The notes: a model not told the origin generated them from the sequence alone. Shown: positions 30,018-42,240, counted from the stretch's first letter. The stretch is 64,000 nt of DNA from Eutreptiella sp. 'Long Island Sound 2002' (GCA_964036045.1 OZ038397.1:20151742-20215741); one strand, 5' to 3'. Numbers and translations: made by a program.

Positions 30018-30524
30018 TCATTGAAGCAACGTATGGCAAAATCCTGTGAGAGTGTGTGTTGCATTTTTGACCCGTATGCGCGACAGCCTGCCAATAATTT
30101 TATCATGCAGCTGAACTATGTACCTACCACTACCAGATCTGACCGGAGCCAGCGATACAACGGTAGTATGCCTGTTAAATACACCATCACCAGCCTCAAC
30201 CAATTGCCAAAAGTTGACCATCATGTCCGAAAACTGTGTTCCAACATTTAGACTACCGGGATCGTGGCGGAGCAAGCCAACGGTTGTCCCCTGTTGATAG
30301 AAATACCTTGCCATGTGTGGAATTCCCTTCACGGCGTATCTGTCCGTGTTACACAACGAGCCTGCGGAGTGTCTGGTGGTGTTGCTGGTGTTGAAGTATG
30401 TGTTTTCTCTTCGTTGCAGGATGAAATCCAAAATGTCTATGTATGGGCCATGTGAATTGTTTGCACGTGTATAATCCATACCTCTCCTCCATTCAGGTGC
30501 CCCTTTTAATGTGTAGAACCACAT
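30018..30524 (-). CDS. Unrecognised protein, divergent to the recombinase
   Basis: 168 codons from an ATG at 30524 to TGA. I recognise no family. It has mixed composition with a Cys-poor, His- and Tyr-containing sequence and no signal peptide or membrane segment. It lies head-to-head with the tyrosine recombinase 320 bp away, so the two may belong to one mobile element. It could also be a chance frame, since the region carries relics. Confidence 0.3.
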   Translation of the reverse strand: MWFYTLKGAPEWRRGMDYTRANNSHGPYIDILDFILQRRENTYFNTSNTTRHSAGSLCNTDRYAVKGIPHMARYFYQQGTTVGLLRHDPGSLNVGTQFSDMMVNFWQLVEAGDGVFNRHTTVVSLAPVRSGSGRYIVQLHDKIIGRLSRIRVKNATHTLTGFCHTLLQ

Positions 30525-30669
30525 TTGTAGACATTTCCTTCAATGCCTAAGATGTTGAAAGGTCCAGTATGTCAAATGACCCTGTATGTACCCAGACCAG
30601 CACACCACTGTACAGATTGGCAGAAACGGTAGGAGAAAACTCTCCCTGCAGCAAAGGGATTCACAAAAA

Positions 30670-30899
30670 AACGGCGTATAACAAATCTTATTCGTCTCAT
30701 TGACGAATTTGTGTTGTGCGCAGAAAGTGAGGCCGGCACCGGAAAGCACCACCAAACAGAGGAAGAGATTCTTCGTTCCCTCAACCAGAAAACGGCTTGC
30801 GAAGCATGGAATTTACTTTGCACTAGACACAATTGGTCTCGTAAATGGTCTTGGTCACTCGCGGCAGACTGTGCACGGCTCTCGTGGCCCTTGGGTTGA
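30670..30899 (+). pseudogene. Likely N-terminal part of the tyrosine recombinase in another frame
   Basis: A frame through 30711-30899 reads a helical, Trp- and Arg-containing segment ending in Leu-Ser-Trp-Pro-Leu-Gly. This continues naturally into the recombinase frame at Leu-Thr-Glu-Ile-Ala (~30897) if one base is shifted. It looks like the start of the same protein separated by a frameshift or an unrecognised intron. Confidence 0.4.
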
Positions 30900-32320
30900 C
30901 TGAAATTGCGTATGGCATATGTCCACTTTTGCGACCCGGTTCCTGTATATCAATCCTGACCAAATCATCCGCCAACAACAAATTTTTGTTACGCTGCCGC
31001 ATACCAATCCGAGTACGTGGAACAACAACATGGTATGATATCATATGCGAAATAGCTGAAGAGTTGATATATACACTCAAGAGAGTATCGAAAAAGACAC
31101 GAGAGTTTGTCTTGTGTTTTTACGACTCTGTTCTCACCCATTGTCTTGAAGCGGACGGCATCTCGACGTGTGACCATGCCAACCACTCAGTTACGTGGAC
31201 TGCACTCCGGAATGTGTCATCACTGGACATCCTAGCTTGTTACAATTCAATGATGACAAAAAGAAACCATCGTGTGTCAATTGAACACATACAGAGGCAC
31301 ATGCGATATCTTGGTATACTACATACTGCAATCTTGAGGGGACCAAGGCCCAAGATACCAACAAATAGACTGAAACAACATTCCCTAATCTGTGATGATG
31401 CTGCGGCATCAGACTGTCATTCCTTCGGAACCAGTGCTGACATAAAAACGGTGATTGCACAAATACAGGGTCGATGGTGTCATGAAGCAGTTGGTGAGAA
31501 TATTCCGCCACATGAACGTGTATACTCTTTCTCGTCAGAGGAAGTACACCGCATGGCGAGCTCCACAAACACGACACTGGAGAGATTAGTTCTGATGCTT
31601 TTTCTGACAACAGGACTACGTATCGGAGGAATATGTCGACTGCAGTGGTGCAAAGATAATGATGGCGTCAGCGACAACAGAGACCACCAACAGCCACCTC
31701 GTTTTCTGTGGACAATAGAAAAAAACAACCACATACAGCGGGTTGCACTTACACAAACCTGCCGCATTTTGCTTACCCACTGGTACAGAGAAACACGTCG
31801 TCGGAAGCCACAAGCTTCCCGCTCCTACATCTTCCCAGCAAAATGTCAATTTACATCCGACGATACAGACTCGGTGGGTACTGGCTACATCAGTACCATA
31901 TGTCGCAATATTTTTAATCGTTGTGGTATCCTGCACCTACCACATGCCCATCCACATACATTTCGCCATATAGTCATCCAGATGCTATTCATGAATGGAT
32001 TAATGTGGGAAGGTATAAGCAAATTCGTAGGACATGCAACACCGGCGGTAACTTCACACACATACGGTCGACTAAGGCACGACGACATTGCACGACTAAT
32101 CAGCAATGTACCATTCATTCCAAATACACACAGGGATGATGCGTCCAAATGGAGAAAGCTTGCATCATATTTAGCAGCACCTTTTGCATTCGAAGTTAGC
32201 GACTGGGATCTACTCAAAAGAGACACCGGTGCAATGTACAGATCGCACAACGACAAAAGCGCATTCCACGCAGCTATGCAGGATGTAAAAAACAGAATTG
32301 ACTCGTTACTTGAGCAATGA
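30845..32320 (+). CDS. Tyrosine recombinase, Crypton-like
   Basis: 491 codons, ATG at 30845, TGA stop. The C-terminal half has the tyrosine-recombinase catalytic set: Arg259 in Thr-Thr-Gly-Leu-Arg-Ile-Gly-Gly, His371-x2-Arg374 in His-Thr-Phe-Arg-His, His397 in Val-Gly-His-Ala-Thr, and nucleophile Tyr407 in His-Thr-Tyr-Gly-Arg. Such enzymes cut and rejoin DNA through a covalent 3'-phosphotyrosine. A eukaryotic recombinase of this type without an adjacent RT suggests a Crypton DNA transposon; a DIRS-type remnant is the alternative. The catalytic domain is intact, but the N-terminal region seems to continue upstream in another frame. I found no terminal repeats, and Cryptons usually lack them. 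Confidence 0.8.
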   Translation: MVLVTRGRLCTALVALGLTEIAYGICPLLRPGSCISILTKSSANNKFLLRCRIPIRVRGTTTWYDIICEIAEELIYTLKRVSKKTREFVLCFYDSVLTHCLEADGISTCDHANHSVTWTALRNVSSLDILACYNSMMTKRNHRVSIEHIQRHMRYLGILHTAILRGPRPKIPTNRLKQHSLICDDAAASDCHSFGTSADIKTVIAQIQGRWCHEAVGENIPPHERVYSFSSEEVHRMASSTNTTLERLVLMLFLTTGLRIGGICRLQWCKDNDGVSDNRDHQQPPRFLWTIEKNNHIQRVALTQTCRILLTHWYRETRRRKPQASRSYIFPAKCQFTSDDTDSVGTGYISTICRNIFNRCGILHLPHAHPHTFRHIVIQMLFMNGLMWEGISKFVGHATPAVTSHTYGRLRHDDIARLISNVPFIPNTHRDDASKWRKLASYLAAPFAFEVSDWDLLKRDTGAMYRSHNDKSAFHAAMQDVKNRIDSLLEQ

Positions 32321-32712
32321 GATGTTGACCCGGGTTTTTTTTTGTGGATCCTATATGCATCCCATATATGAATGCTATGTGTATGGTACGATCTCGCTGA
32401 TTTCAACTAGGAGGGATTTCAACTGAGTACCTTCTACGAAGGCCAGAGGCGAGCCCACCAGCCCAGAATCAATCTGAATCAGCAATGATGATGTGCAAAC
32501 AGATAGTGGTCATTTTGTTTGGGCAGTCGACTCAGTGTGTTGCCAACCTTCAAAACAAAATTTGATGCACCTGCGTTACCTGGAATGTGATGCACCCAAG
32601 TAATAAGGAACCATCCACAATGATACTATCCAATTGAACAAAGTGATAGTGATGATAAGATGATAATGATGATGAAAGGAATACTGACCCACCATCAAAC
32701 ATTCCCAGTGGG
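32321..32712. other. Noncoding DNA with GAT-rich microsatellite
   Basis: No gene seen; a degenerate GAT/GATAAT repeat lies at about 32644-32680. The stretch may include the 3' end of the recombinase-bearing element. Confidence 0.4.
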
Positions 32713-33084
32713 ATGGAAACTGACCACCCTCGCCTGCTCAATGAAGACCCCTTCAAACAGCAGAACCAGGACGCAATTGTGCAATTGATCAGGAAAATGG
32801 CGACCGAAATCCTAGAATGTGGTGATGTTAACGTCAATATGCAAAAGTTAAGGTCAATATGGCGCATCCATGATACATGTGCGATGTTTATTCACACCAC
32901 CTATGGGTACAAAGTCAGTGGTCCAAGGCCCCATACCGAGGGGGAGGACTTCATACTCGGTGATGAAACATTATGGATCAGACAGTTGGGGTCTGATGTT
33001 GTTCTTTCAAGTGGACCAGGCTGGACCAGCATTGAGTCCGAATCAGGATGGCGGCATGACCGAATGATGGGGCTGTGGCACTGA
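32713..33084 (+). CDS. Small hypothetical ORF
   Basis: 123 codons from ATG to TGA. It starts with a helix-prone acidic/basic mix, has one Cys-containing segment and a Gly/Pro/Ser-rich C-terminal part. No family recognised. It lies between the recombinase and the satellite, so it may be a gene, an exon or chance. Confidence 0.25.
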   Translation: METDHPRLLNEDPFKQQNQDAIVQLIRKMATEILECGDVNVNMQKLRSIWRIHDTCAMFIHTTYGYKVSGPRPHTEGEDFILGDETLWIRQLGSDVVLSSGPGWTSIESESGWRHDRMMGLWH

Positions 33085-33219
33085 CCCATATATTGGTGTT
33101 TTGGATTGAAGCTTAGTCCACAATTGAGGCATTGAAAGTTTGATGGACTGCCTCCCACATGGGTGTCTGTTCCAATCTTGGTGAAATAGTCGACAAATGA
33201 CACGGTCGACATGACAATG

Positions 33220-33983
33220 CGAGCAATATTGCGCACAGTCAGCACAATTATGCACATCTGTAACCTTTTCCCTCAAAAAGTATACACAGTGTCAATAAGG
33301 TTCCCAGTGTGCGCAATATTGCGCACAGTCAGCACAATTATGCACATGTGTAACCTTTTCCCTCAAAAAGTATGCAAAGTGTCACTAAGGTTCTCAGTGT
33401 GCGCAATATTGCGCACAGTCAGTACAATTATGCACCTCTGTAACCTTTTTCGTCAAAAAGTATACACAATCTCGGTAAGGTTCCCATTGTGTGCAATATT
33501 TCGCACACTCAGTACAATTATGCACCTCCGTAACTTTTTCCTTCAAAAAGTATACATAATGTCACTAAGGTTCTCAGTGTGCGCAAAATTGCGTACAGTC
33601 AGGACAATTATGCACCTCTGTAACTTTTCCCCCCAAAAAGTATACACAGTGTCACTAAGGTTCTCAGTATGCGCAATATTGCGCACCGTCAGCACACTTA
33701 TGCACCTCTGTAACTTTTCCCTCAAAAAGTATACACAATGTCACTAAGGTTCCCAGTGTGCGCAATATTGCGCACAGTCATCACAATTATGCACCTCTGT
33801 TCCTTTTTCCCCCAAAAAATATATACAATGTCAATAAGGTTCTCAGTGTGCGCAATATTGCGCACAGTCTGTGCAATTATGCACATCTGTAACCTTTTCT
33901 CTCAAAAAGTATACACAATGTCACTAAGGTTCTCAGTGTGCGCAATGTTGCGCACAGTCAGCACAATTATGCACCTCTGTAAC
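33220..33983 (+). repeat. 90-bp satellite, first block (about 8.5 units)
   Basis: Tandem units of 90 bp, each with the 20-bp perfect palindrome TGTGCGCAATATTGCGCACA or a near variant. The block is the left end of the array that resumes at 42516; the two were one array before the 8.5-kb insertion. Confidence 0.93.
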
Positions 33984-34602
33984 TCCAGCTCAGTCGCGCG
34001 CGCTGGGCATCTGTCCCAGAACGAAATAAAAAGATAGGTAAAACACGACGAAATAATTTTCTGAATAGCTGAAAATAAAGCTAATTAGCATAAAAAACGC
34101 TTAGGCCGAAAAGCGCGCTGCGAAACGCGTAAAAACGCGACAAAATTTTTTCCGACGTTAAATAGGTGAATAGTTAACGCCGTAAGCACCGTAACGCACG
34201 TAGGAGCATAACACCGTACCTCTCGTCGTCTAACTCGCCATAGGCGCGAAGAAAAACGCGTCGCGAGCAACGCGTAAAACTCGAAAATTTTTTCTAAGCC
34301 GCCGCGTCCCTTCGCCCTGCTTCCTTACGTTTTCTTTCCTTCTCCATGCACCTACCTCCCCTCCCTCGTGCCCCCCCTCACCCCTTTCCATCAGCTTAGG
34401 CGACCGGCCCTGGGGGAAACGCGGTCAACCCCTTGCAATCAAGACCCGCAATGACAGCCCGACACGCTCATCAACGACGACTGCAGACCTTCGCCAACGG
34501 CCGGCAACACGTAAGTTGACGTGTATATGGTCTGGTCTTGCTGCTCGCGTGTGTGTTGGGTTGCGTATAATTTTCTTTTTGTTTTATTTTATTTTTATTT
34601 TC

Positions 34603-34621
34603 AAAAAAAAAAAAAAAAAAA
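34603..34621 (+). repeat. A19 homopolymer after a T-rich stretch
   Basis: Nineteen consecutive A bases follow about 35 bp that are mostly T. It could mark an old poly(A) junction between two fused sequences. Confidence 0.5.
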
Positions 34622-34629
34622 GGGTTTTT

Positions 34630-35820
34630 AAAAAGAACAAGGAACACCCGCAGCAAAGCACAACACACAGCGCACCACAGCAGCACGGCACCGCAAGGCG
34701 GCACAGCACCGCAGAACACAGCACGGCACAGCAAGAGCCCACGACACACCGGAGCAACACCACCAAACCACAGAGCGCAAAGGGAGGCACCACAACACAC
34801 AGCGACACACCACAGCACGAGGCACCAACAACACCGCAGACCAAACCGGCACCGAACGACACGACGCGCAGCACAGCGCAGCACCGCACAGGCAGGGAAG
34901 GGACACAAACCAACACCACCAGCAAAGGAAAACGGACAGCAGGGCGGCACAGCACGGCACCACACGGCGACACAGCACCACAGAACACGGAACACAGCAC
35001 AGAGGAGCGGGGCACCACAACAAACCACAGCACACAGCAGGGCAGCGGCCAGACAGAAGCAACCGCGACAACACACACCAGCGGAAAACAACAGCAGGCA
35101 ACCAGACCCAGCAACGAACAGCCGGCAACAACAGGCAGCAACACACAGCACCAGCCGGCGCGAACGAAACAACGCGGCACCACCAGCAAGACACAACGCA
35201 GACAGCACCACACCGCACGACAGACGAACAGAGCAACGCAGCACCGCACCCCAGGGAGCACACAACCACGGACCAGGACAGGGGTCAGGCAACAGCAACA
35301 GGGGGCAGCAGCACACGGCAAGCACCAAGGCCAACACAGGCACGCCACACAGCACCGGGCGAAACACAAAACACACCACGACACCGCCACACGACAGGCA
35401 ACAACACGCACAGAACAGGCACAACCAAGGAGCAACCAAAGGGAGCAACCAAACCACACAGAGGAAAAAACAGGAGCAGGAAAAAAAGAAACGGAAGACA
35501 GAGAAAAGGGGGGGGGGGGGGGGCGGTAGGAGGACCGGAACGCGCCAGGCCAAAGGCACCCCGGGCCGGAAAACACGGAAAGCCATAGACAACAAGGGCG
35601 GAGCGCGAAAACAAAAAAAAGAAAAAAAAAAAAAAAGAAAAAAGGAAAAAACAACAACAACCACAAACAGGGCGACCCCAGCCCGGAGGGGGCCAAACAA
35701 ACCAAAAGCGCACCAAAGGCGGCCACAGGAGAAGGTGAGGCGCACCAGAACGCGCCCGGGAGGCCGGCCCGCCCGACCCGGCCAAGAAGAGCACGCGCAC
35801 CCACACACGCACGGGACCCG
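34630..35820. other. T-free strand segment
   Basis: There is no T at all on the plus strand from 34630 to 35284 (655 bp), one at 35285, then none until 35527 (241 bp), and only two more up to 35820. Because all stop codons start with T, all plus frames are open here for compositional reasons. The open frames contain low-complexity Thr/His/Gln/Ala/Arg sequence and are not called genes. Confidence 0.9.
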
Positions 35821-36429
35821 GGCGTGGCGTCCTCCGACCCGAAAGGGGCGGTGTCGGCGTCCACACGAAACAGCCCCGGTGCACCGGCCGAGTCCCCCGT
35901 CGAACGACGGACGGTACGGGAAACCGGACGCGTCAGTGACCGGGCCCACACACGCACACAACCGCAGCGCACGCAGCCCAAGACCGACGCCGGAGGGACC
36001 CGCCAGGGACAACCCCATCGCGGGGCCCCGAACGGGTACGACGCGGAGCGAGCCCAGCGCCCCTGCTTCGGCGGGGGCCAGCGGCAGGCACAATGAGCCC
36101 GGTTCTCGGCCGGCCTCCGCGTGCCCCGCGCAGCCGCCCAGTAAATCCGGGGGCGCAAGCCACCGGGATGGGGAAAGGCACCACGGCGCCGGGAAAGCCG
36201 ACCGGAGCACCGAGAGCGACCGGACCGGACGAGGCACGGCGCAGCAACGCGGGGCCACGAGGCACGCCAGAGAGGCACGCCGCCGGCCACAACCACGGCA
36301 CGAGGACAGGTGCCGAGCCACAACGGCCACCGGGTGCCGCGAACCCGGGGAGCGCGCACAACACACAACGAACCGCGGAACAGGAGAAGGTGCCAAGGAG
36401 AGCCGGGTCCCCACGCCCGCACACCACAC
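35821..36429. other. GC-rich transition into the minisatellite
   Basis: Unique, C/G/A-rich, T-poor DNA. No supported gene; open frames on both strands follow from composition. Confidence 0.4.
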
Positions 36430-39400
36430 CCACAGCCAGTGGGTAGTGGGCCCCGGCCGCACGCCCAGAGGGCCAGCGGTCGGGGGTGGGAGAGCGCCTG
36501 ACCCAAGGCGCCCCACACCCAGGCAAGAGGCGCCCCCCCCGGGCGTCCTCGCGCCGCCCCCACAGCGCGCAAAGCCAGCGCGCAAGAGCGCGCGCAGTGG
36601 GGTTGGTGACGGGTCCCCACGCCCGCACCCCCCCACACCCACAGCCAGTGGGTAGTGGGCCCGGGCCGTACGCCCAGAGGGCGAGCGGTCGGGGGTGGGA
36701 GAGCGCCTGACCTAAGGCGCCCCACACCCAGGCAAGAGGCGCCCCCCCCGGGCGTCCTCGTGCCGCCCCCACAGCGCGCAAAGCCAGCTCGCAAGAGCGC
36801 GCGCTGTGGGGTTGGTGACGGGTCCCCACGCCCGCACCCCCCCACACCCACAGCCAGTGGGTAGTGGGCCCCGGCCGTACGCCCAGAGGGCGAGCGGTCG
36901 GGGGTGGGAGAGCGCCTGACCCAAGGCGCCCCACACCCAGGCAAGAGGCGCCCCCCCCCGGGCGTCCTCGTGCCGCCCCCACAGCGCGCAAAGCCAGCTC
37001 GCAAGAGCGCGCGCTGTGGGGTTGGTGACGGGTCCCCACGCCCGCACCCCCACACACCCACAGCCAGTGGGTAGTGGGCCCCGGCCGTACGCCCAGAGGG
37101 CGAGCGGTCGGGGGTGGGAGAGCGCCTGACCTAAGGCGCCCCACACCCAGGCAAGAGGCGCCCCCCCCGGGCGTCCTCGTGCCGCCCCCACAGCGCGCAA
37201 AGCCAGCTCGCAAGAGCGCGCGCTGTGGGGTTGGTGACGGGTCCCCACGCCCGCACCCCCCCACACCCACAGCCAGTGGGTAGTGGGCCCCGGCCGTACG
37301 CCCAGAGGGCGAGCGGTCGGGGGTGGGAGAGCGCCTGACCCAAGGCGCCCCACACCCAGGCAAGAGGCGCCCCCCCCCGGGCGTCCTCGTGCCGCCCCCA
37401 CAGCGCGCAAAGCCAGCTCGCAAGAGCGCGCGCTGTGGGGTTGGTAACGGGTCCCCACGCCCGCACCCCCACACACCCACAGCCAGTGGGTAGTGGGCCC
37501 CGGCCGTACGCCCAGAGGGCGAGCGGTCGGGGGTGGGAGAGCGCCTGACCCCAGGCGCCCCACACCCAGGCAAGAGGCGCCCCCCCCGGGCGTCCTCGTG
37601 CCGCCCCCACAGCGCGCAAAGCCAGCTCGCAAGAGCGCGCGTTGTGGGGTTGGTGACGGGTCCCCACGCCCGCACCCCCCCACACCCACAGCCAGTGGGT
37701 AGTGGGCCCCGGCCGTACGCCCAGAGGGCGAGCGGTCGGGGGTGGGAGAGCGCCTGACCCAAGGCGCCCCACACCCAGGCAAGAGGCGCCCCCCCCGGGC
37801 GTCCTCGCGCCGCCCCCACAGCGCGCAAAGACAGCACGCAAGAGCGCGCGCTGTGGGGTTGGTGACGGGTCCCCACGCCCGCACCCCCCCACACCCACAG
37901 CCAGTGGGCACCCGGCCCCGGCCGTACGCCCAGAGGGCGAGCGGTCGGGGGTGGGAGAGCGCCTGACCCGAGGCGCCCCACACCCAGGCCAGAGGCGCCC
38001 CCCCCGGGCGTCCTCGTGCCGCCCCCACAGCGCGCAAAGCCAGCTCGCAAGAGCGTGCGCTGTGGGGTTGGTGACGGGTCCCCACGCCCGCACCCCCACA
38101 CACCCACAGCCAGTGGGTAGTGGGCCCCGGCCGTACGCCCAGAGGGCGAGCGGTCGGGGGTGGGAGAGCGCCTGACCCAAGGCGCCCCACACCCAGGCAA
38201 GAGGCGCCCCCCCCGGGCGTCCTCGTGCCGCCCCCACAGCGCGCAAAGCCAGCTCGCAAGAGCGCGCGCTGTGGGGTTGGTGACGGGTCCCCACGCCCGC
38301 ACCCCCCCACACCCACAGCCAGTGGGTAGTGGGCCCCGGCCGTACGCCCAGAGGGCGAGCAGTCGGGGGTGGGAGAGCGCCTGACCCAAGGCGCCCCACA
38401 CCCAGGCAAGAGGCGCCCCCCCCGGGCGTCCTCGTGCCGCCCCCACAGCGCGCAAAGCCAGCTCGCAAGAGCGCGCGCTGTGGGGTTGGTGACGGGTCCC
38501 CACGCCCGCACCCCCCCACACCCACAGCCAGTGGGCAGTGGGCCCTGGCCGTACGCCCAGAGGGCGAGCGGTCGGGGGTGGGAGAGCGCCTGACCCGAGG
38601 CGCCCCACACCCAGGCCAGAGGCGCCCCCCCCGGGCGTCCTCGTGCCGCCCCCACAGCGCGCAAAGCCAGCTCGCAAGAGCGTGCGCTGTGGGGTTGGTG
38701 ACGGGTCCCCACGCCCGCACCCCCACACACCCACAGCCAGTGGGTAGTGGGCCCCGGCCGTACGCCCAGAGGGCGAACGGTCGGGGGTGGGAGAGCGCCT
38801 GACCCGAGGCGCCCCACACCCAGGCCAGAGGCGCCCCCCCCGGGCGTCCTCGTGCCGCCCCCACAGCGCGCAAAGCCAGCTCGCAAGAGCGCGCGCTGTG
38901 GGGTTGGTGACGGGTCCCCACGCCCGCACCCCCACACACCCACAGCCAGTGGGTAGTGGGCCCCGGCCGTACGCCCAGAGGGCGAGCGGTCGGGGGTGGG
39001 AGAGCGCCTGACCTAAGGCGCCCCACACCCAGGCAAGAGGCGCCCCCCCCGGGCGTCCTCGTGCCGCCCCCACAGCGCGCAAAGCCAGCTCGCAAGAGCG
39101 CGCGCTGTGGGGTTGGTGACGGGTCCCCACGCCCGCACCCCCCCACACCCACAGCCAGTGGGTAGTGGGCCCCGGCCGTACGCCCAGAGGGCGAGCGGTC
39201 GGGGGTGGGAGAGCGCCTGACCCAAGGCGCCCCACACCCAGGCAAGAGGCGCCCCCCCCCGGGCGTCCTCGTGCCGCCCCCACAGCGCGCAAAGCCAGCT
39301 CGCAAGAGCGCGCGCTGTGGGGTTGGTGACGGGTCCCCACGCCCGCACCCCCACACACCCACAGCCAGTGGGTAGTGGGCCCCGGCCGTACGCCCAGAGG

Positions 39401-41665
39401 GCGAGCGGTCGGGGGTGGGAGAGCGCCTGACCCCAGGCGCCCCACACCCAGGCAAGAGGCGCCCCCCCCGGGCGTCCTCGTGCCGCCCCCACAGCGCGCA
39501 AAGCCAGCTCGCAAGAGCGCGCGCTGTGGGGTTGGTGACGGGTCCCCACGCCCGCACCCCCACACACCCACAGCCAGTGGGTAGTGGGCCCCGGCCGTAC
39601 GCCCAGAGGGCGAGCGGTCGGGGGTGGGAGAGCGCCTGACCCCAGGCGCCCCACACCCAGGCAAGAGGCGCCCCCCCCGGGCGTCCTCGCGCCGCCCCCA
39701 CAGCGCGCAAAGACAGCACGCAAGAGCGCGCGCTGTGGGGTTGGTAACGGGTCCCCACGCCCGCACCCCCCCACACCCACAGCCAGTGGGCAGTGGGCCC
39801 CGGCCGTACGCCCAGAGGGCGAGCGGTCGGGGGTGGGAGAGCGCCTGACCCGAGGCGCCCCACCCCCAGGCCAGAGGCGCCCCCCCCGGGCGTCCTCGTG
39901 CCGCCCCCACAGCGCGCAAAGCCAGCTCGCAAGAGCGTGCGCTGTGGGGTTGGTGACGGGTCCCCACGCCCGCACCCCCACACACCCACAGCCAGTGGGT
40001 AGTGGGCCCCGGCCGTACGCCCAGAGGGCGAGCGGTCGGGGGTGGGAGAGCGCCTGACCCAAGGCGCCCCACACCCAGGCAAGAGGCGCCCCCCCCGGGC
40101 GTCCTCGTGCCGCCCCCACAGCGCGCAAAGCCAGCTCGCAAGAGCGCGCGCTGTGGGGTTGGTGACGGGTCCCCACGCCCGCACCCCCCCACACCCACAG
40201 CCAGTGGGTAGTGGGCCCCGGCCGTACGCCCAGAGGGCGAGCAGTCGGGGGTGGGAGAGCGCCTGACCCAAGGCGCCCCACACCCAGGCAAGAGGTGCCC
40301 CCCCCGGGCGTCCTCGTGCCGCCCCCACAGCGCGCAAAGCCAGCTCGCAAGAGCGCGCGCTGTGGGGTTGGTGACGGGTCCCCACGCCCGCACCCCCCCA
40401 CACCCACAGCCAGTGGGCAGTGGGCCCCGGCCGTACGCCCAGAGGGCGAGCGGTCGGGGGTGGGAGAGCGCCTGACCCGAGGCGCCCCACACCCAGGCCA
40501 GAGGCGCCCCCCCCGGGCGTCCTCGTGCCGCCCCCACAGCGCGCAAAGCCAGCTCGCAAGACCGTGCGCTGTGGGGTTGGTGACGGGTCCCCACGCCCGC
40601 ACCCCCACACACCCACAGCCAGTGGGTAGTGGGCCCCGGCCGTACGCCCAGAGGGCGAGCGGTCGGGGCTGGGAGAGCGCCTGACCCAAGGCGCCCCACA
40701 CCCAGGCAAGAGGCGCCCCCCCCGGGCGTCCTCGTGCCGCCCCCACAGCGCGCAAAGCCAGCTCGCAAGAGCGCGCGCTGTGGGGTTGGTGACGGGTCCC
40801 CACGCCCGCACCCCCCCAGAACCCACAGCCAGTGGGTAGTGGGCCCCGGCCGTACGCCCAGAGGGCGAGCGGTCGGGGCTGGGAGAGCGCCTGACCCAAG
40901 GCGCCCCACACCCAGGCAAGAGGCGCCCCCCCCGGGCGTCCTCGCGCCGCCCCCACAGCGCGCAAAGCCAGCACGCAAAAGCGCGCTGTGGGGTTGGTGA
41001 CGGGTCCTCCCCCGCACCCCCACACACCCACAGCCAGTGGGTAGTGGGCCCCGGCCGTACGCCCAGAGGGCGAGCGGTCGGGGGTGGGAGAGCGCCTGAG
41101 CCCAGGCGCCCCACACCAAGGCAAGAGGCGCCCCCCCCGGGCGTCCTCGTGCCGCCCCCACAGCGCGCAAAGCCAGCTCGCAAGAGCGCGCGCAGTGGGG
41201 TTGGTGACGGGTCCTACGCCCGCACCCCCACACACCCACAGCCAGTGGGTAGTGGGCCCCGGCCGTACGCCCAGAGGGCGAGCGGTCGGGGGTGGGAGAG
41301 CGCCTGACCCCAGGCGCCCCACACCCAGGCAAGAGGCGCCCCCCCCTGGGCGTTCTCGTGCCGCCCCCACAGCGCGCAAAGCCAGCTCGCAAGAGCGCGC
41401 GCTGTGGGGTTGGTGACGGGTCCCCACGCCCGCACCCCCACACACCCACAGCCGGTGGGTAGTGGGCCCCGGTCGCACGCCCAGAGGGCGAGCGGTTGGG
41501 GGTAGGGGAGCGCCCGACCCCAGGCGCCCCACACCCAGGCAAGAGGCGCCCCCCCCGGGCGTCCTCGTGCCGCCCCCACAGCGCGCAAAGCCAGCTCGCA
41601 AGAGCACGCGCTGTGGGTTTGGTGACGGGTCCCCACGCCCGCACCCCCACACACCCACAGCCAGG
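36430..41665 (+). repeat. ~209-bp GC-rich minisatellite, about 25 units
   Basis: Counting the recurring AGTGGGTAGTGGGCCCC block gives 25 units with starts near 36437, 36650, 36858 and so on to 41456. Units are mostly 209-210 bp. Units 4-12 and 13-21 carry nearly the same series of variant bases, so a nine-unit (~1.88-kb) block was duplicated. Since 209 is not a multiple of three, very long minus-strand frames (up to ~2000 codons) cycle through all three phases; these are not credible proteins. Confidence 0.93.
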
Positions 41666-42240
41666 TAAGGGGAAACGGGACCGGGCCGCCCCCCCCCCAA
41701 GCAAGCCAAACGGAGCACGGGACCGAGGCAGGAAACGCGGAGGGGCACGGACCGCGTGGAACGGCCCTACCAGCGCCCAGCACCGGGACCGCGCGAGGTG
41801 CGCGCGCCACACCAACCCGGGGAGGGGGGGGGGGCGCGGACGCCGCGAGAGCGCGAGCGCACACAAACACAAAGGACACGCGGGGAAAAAAAGAAGGGCA
41901 ACCGGACCGAGCCCGCGGAACGCACAGACCGCATGGAATGGCGTACCAGCGAGCGAGGATAAGGGACACCCGGACGGGACGGCCCGCCACACACAAGCGC
42001 AGGAAACGCGGGGCGGGCAGGGGGAAACGGGGAAGACACAACACCCGGCACCGGCCCCAACCCCCCCGAACCGGCCGCGAGCGCCGCGCACACACGACCA
42101 GGGCACTGCACCCGCCAAGGCAGTAGTGGCGCACCGCGCCACGCACCAGCCCCAAGGCTAGGCAGCCTCCGCGCCAGCCCACGGGGGTCCCACTGGCGAC
42201 AAGCCAGTAGCACGGGCCCGGCGGCGCCGGCGCCCCGGGC
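41666..42240. other. GC-rich unique segment after the minisatellite
   Basis: T-poor on the plus strand, with G runs (41824-41835). No supported gene. Confidence 0.4.

Noticed and set aside
34516-35529. Thr/His/Gln/Arg-rich 337-codon plus-strand ORF
   Set aside because: It is open only because the strand lacks T, hence lacks stop codons. Composition is low-complexity in every frame.
35933-42142. A ~2069-codon minus-strand ORF and many 69-157-codon plus-strand ORFs in the GC-rich array
   Set aside because: The 209-bp unit is not a multiple of three, so the same DNA is read in all three frames; openness follows from GC content and lack of T or A. No family motifs.
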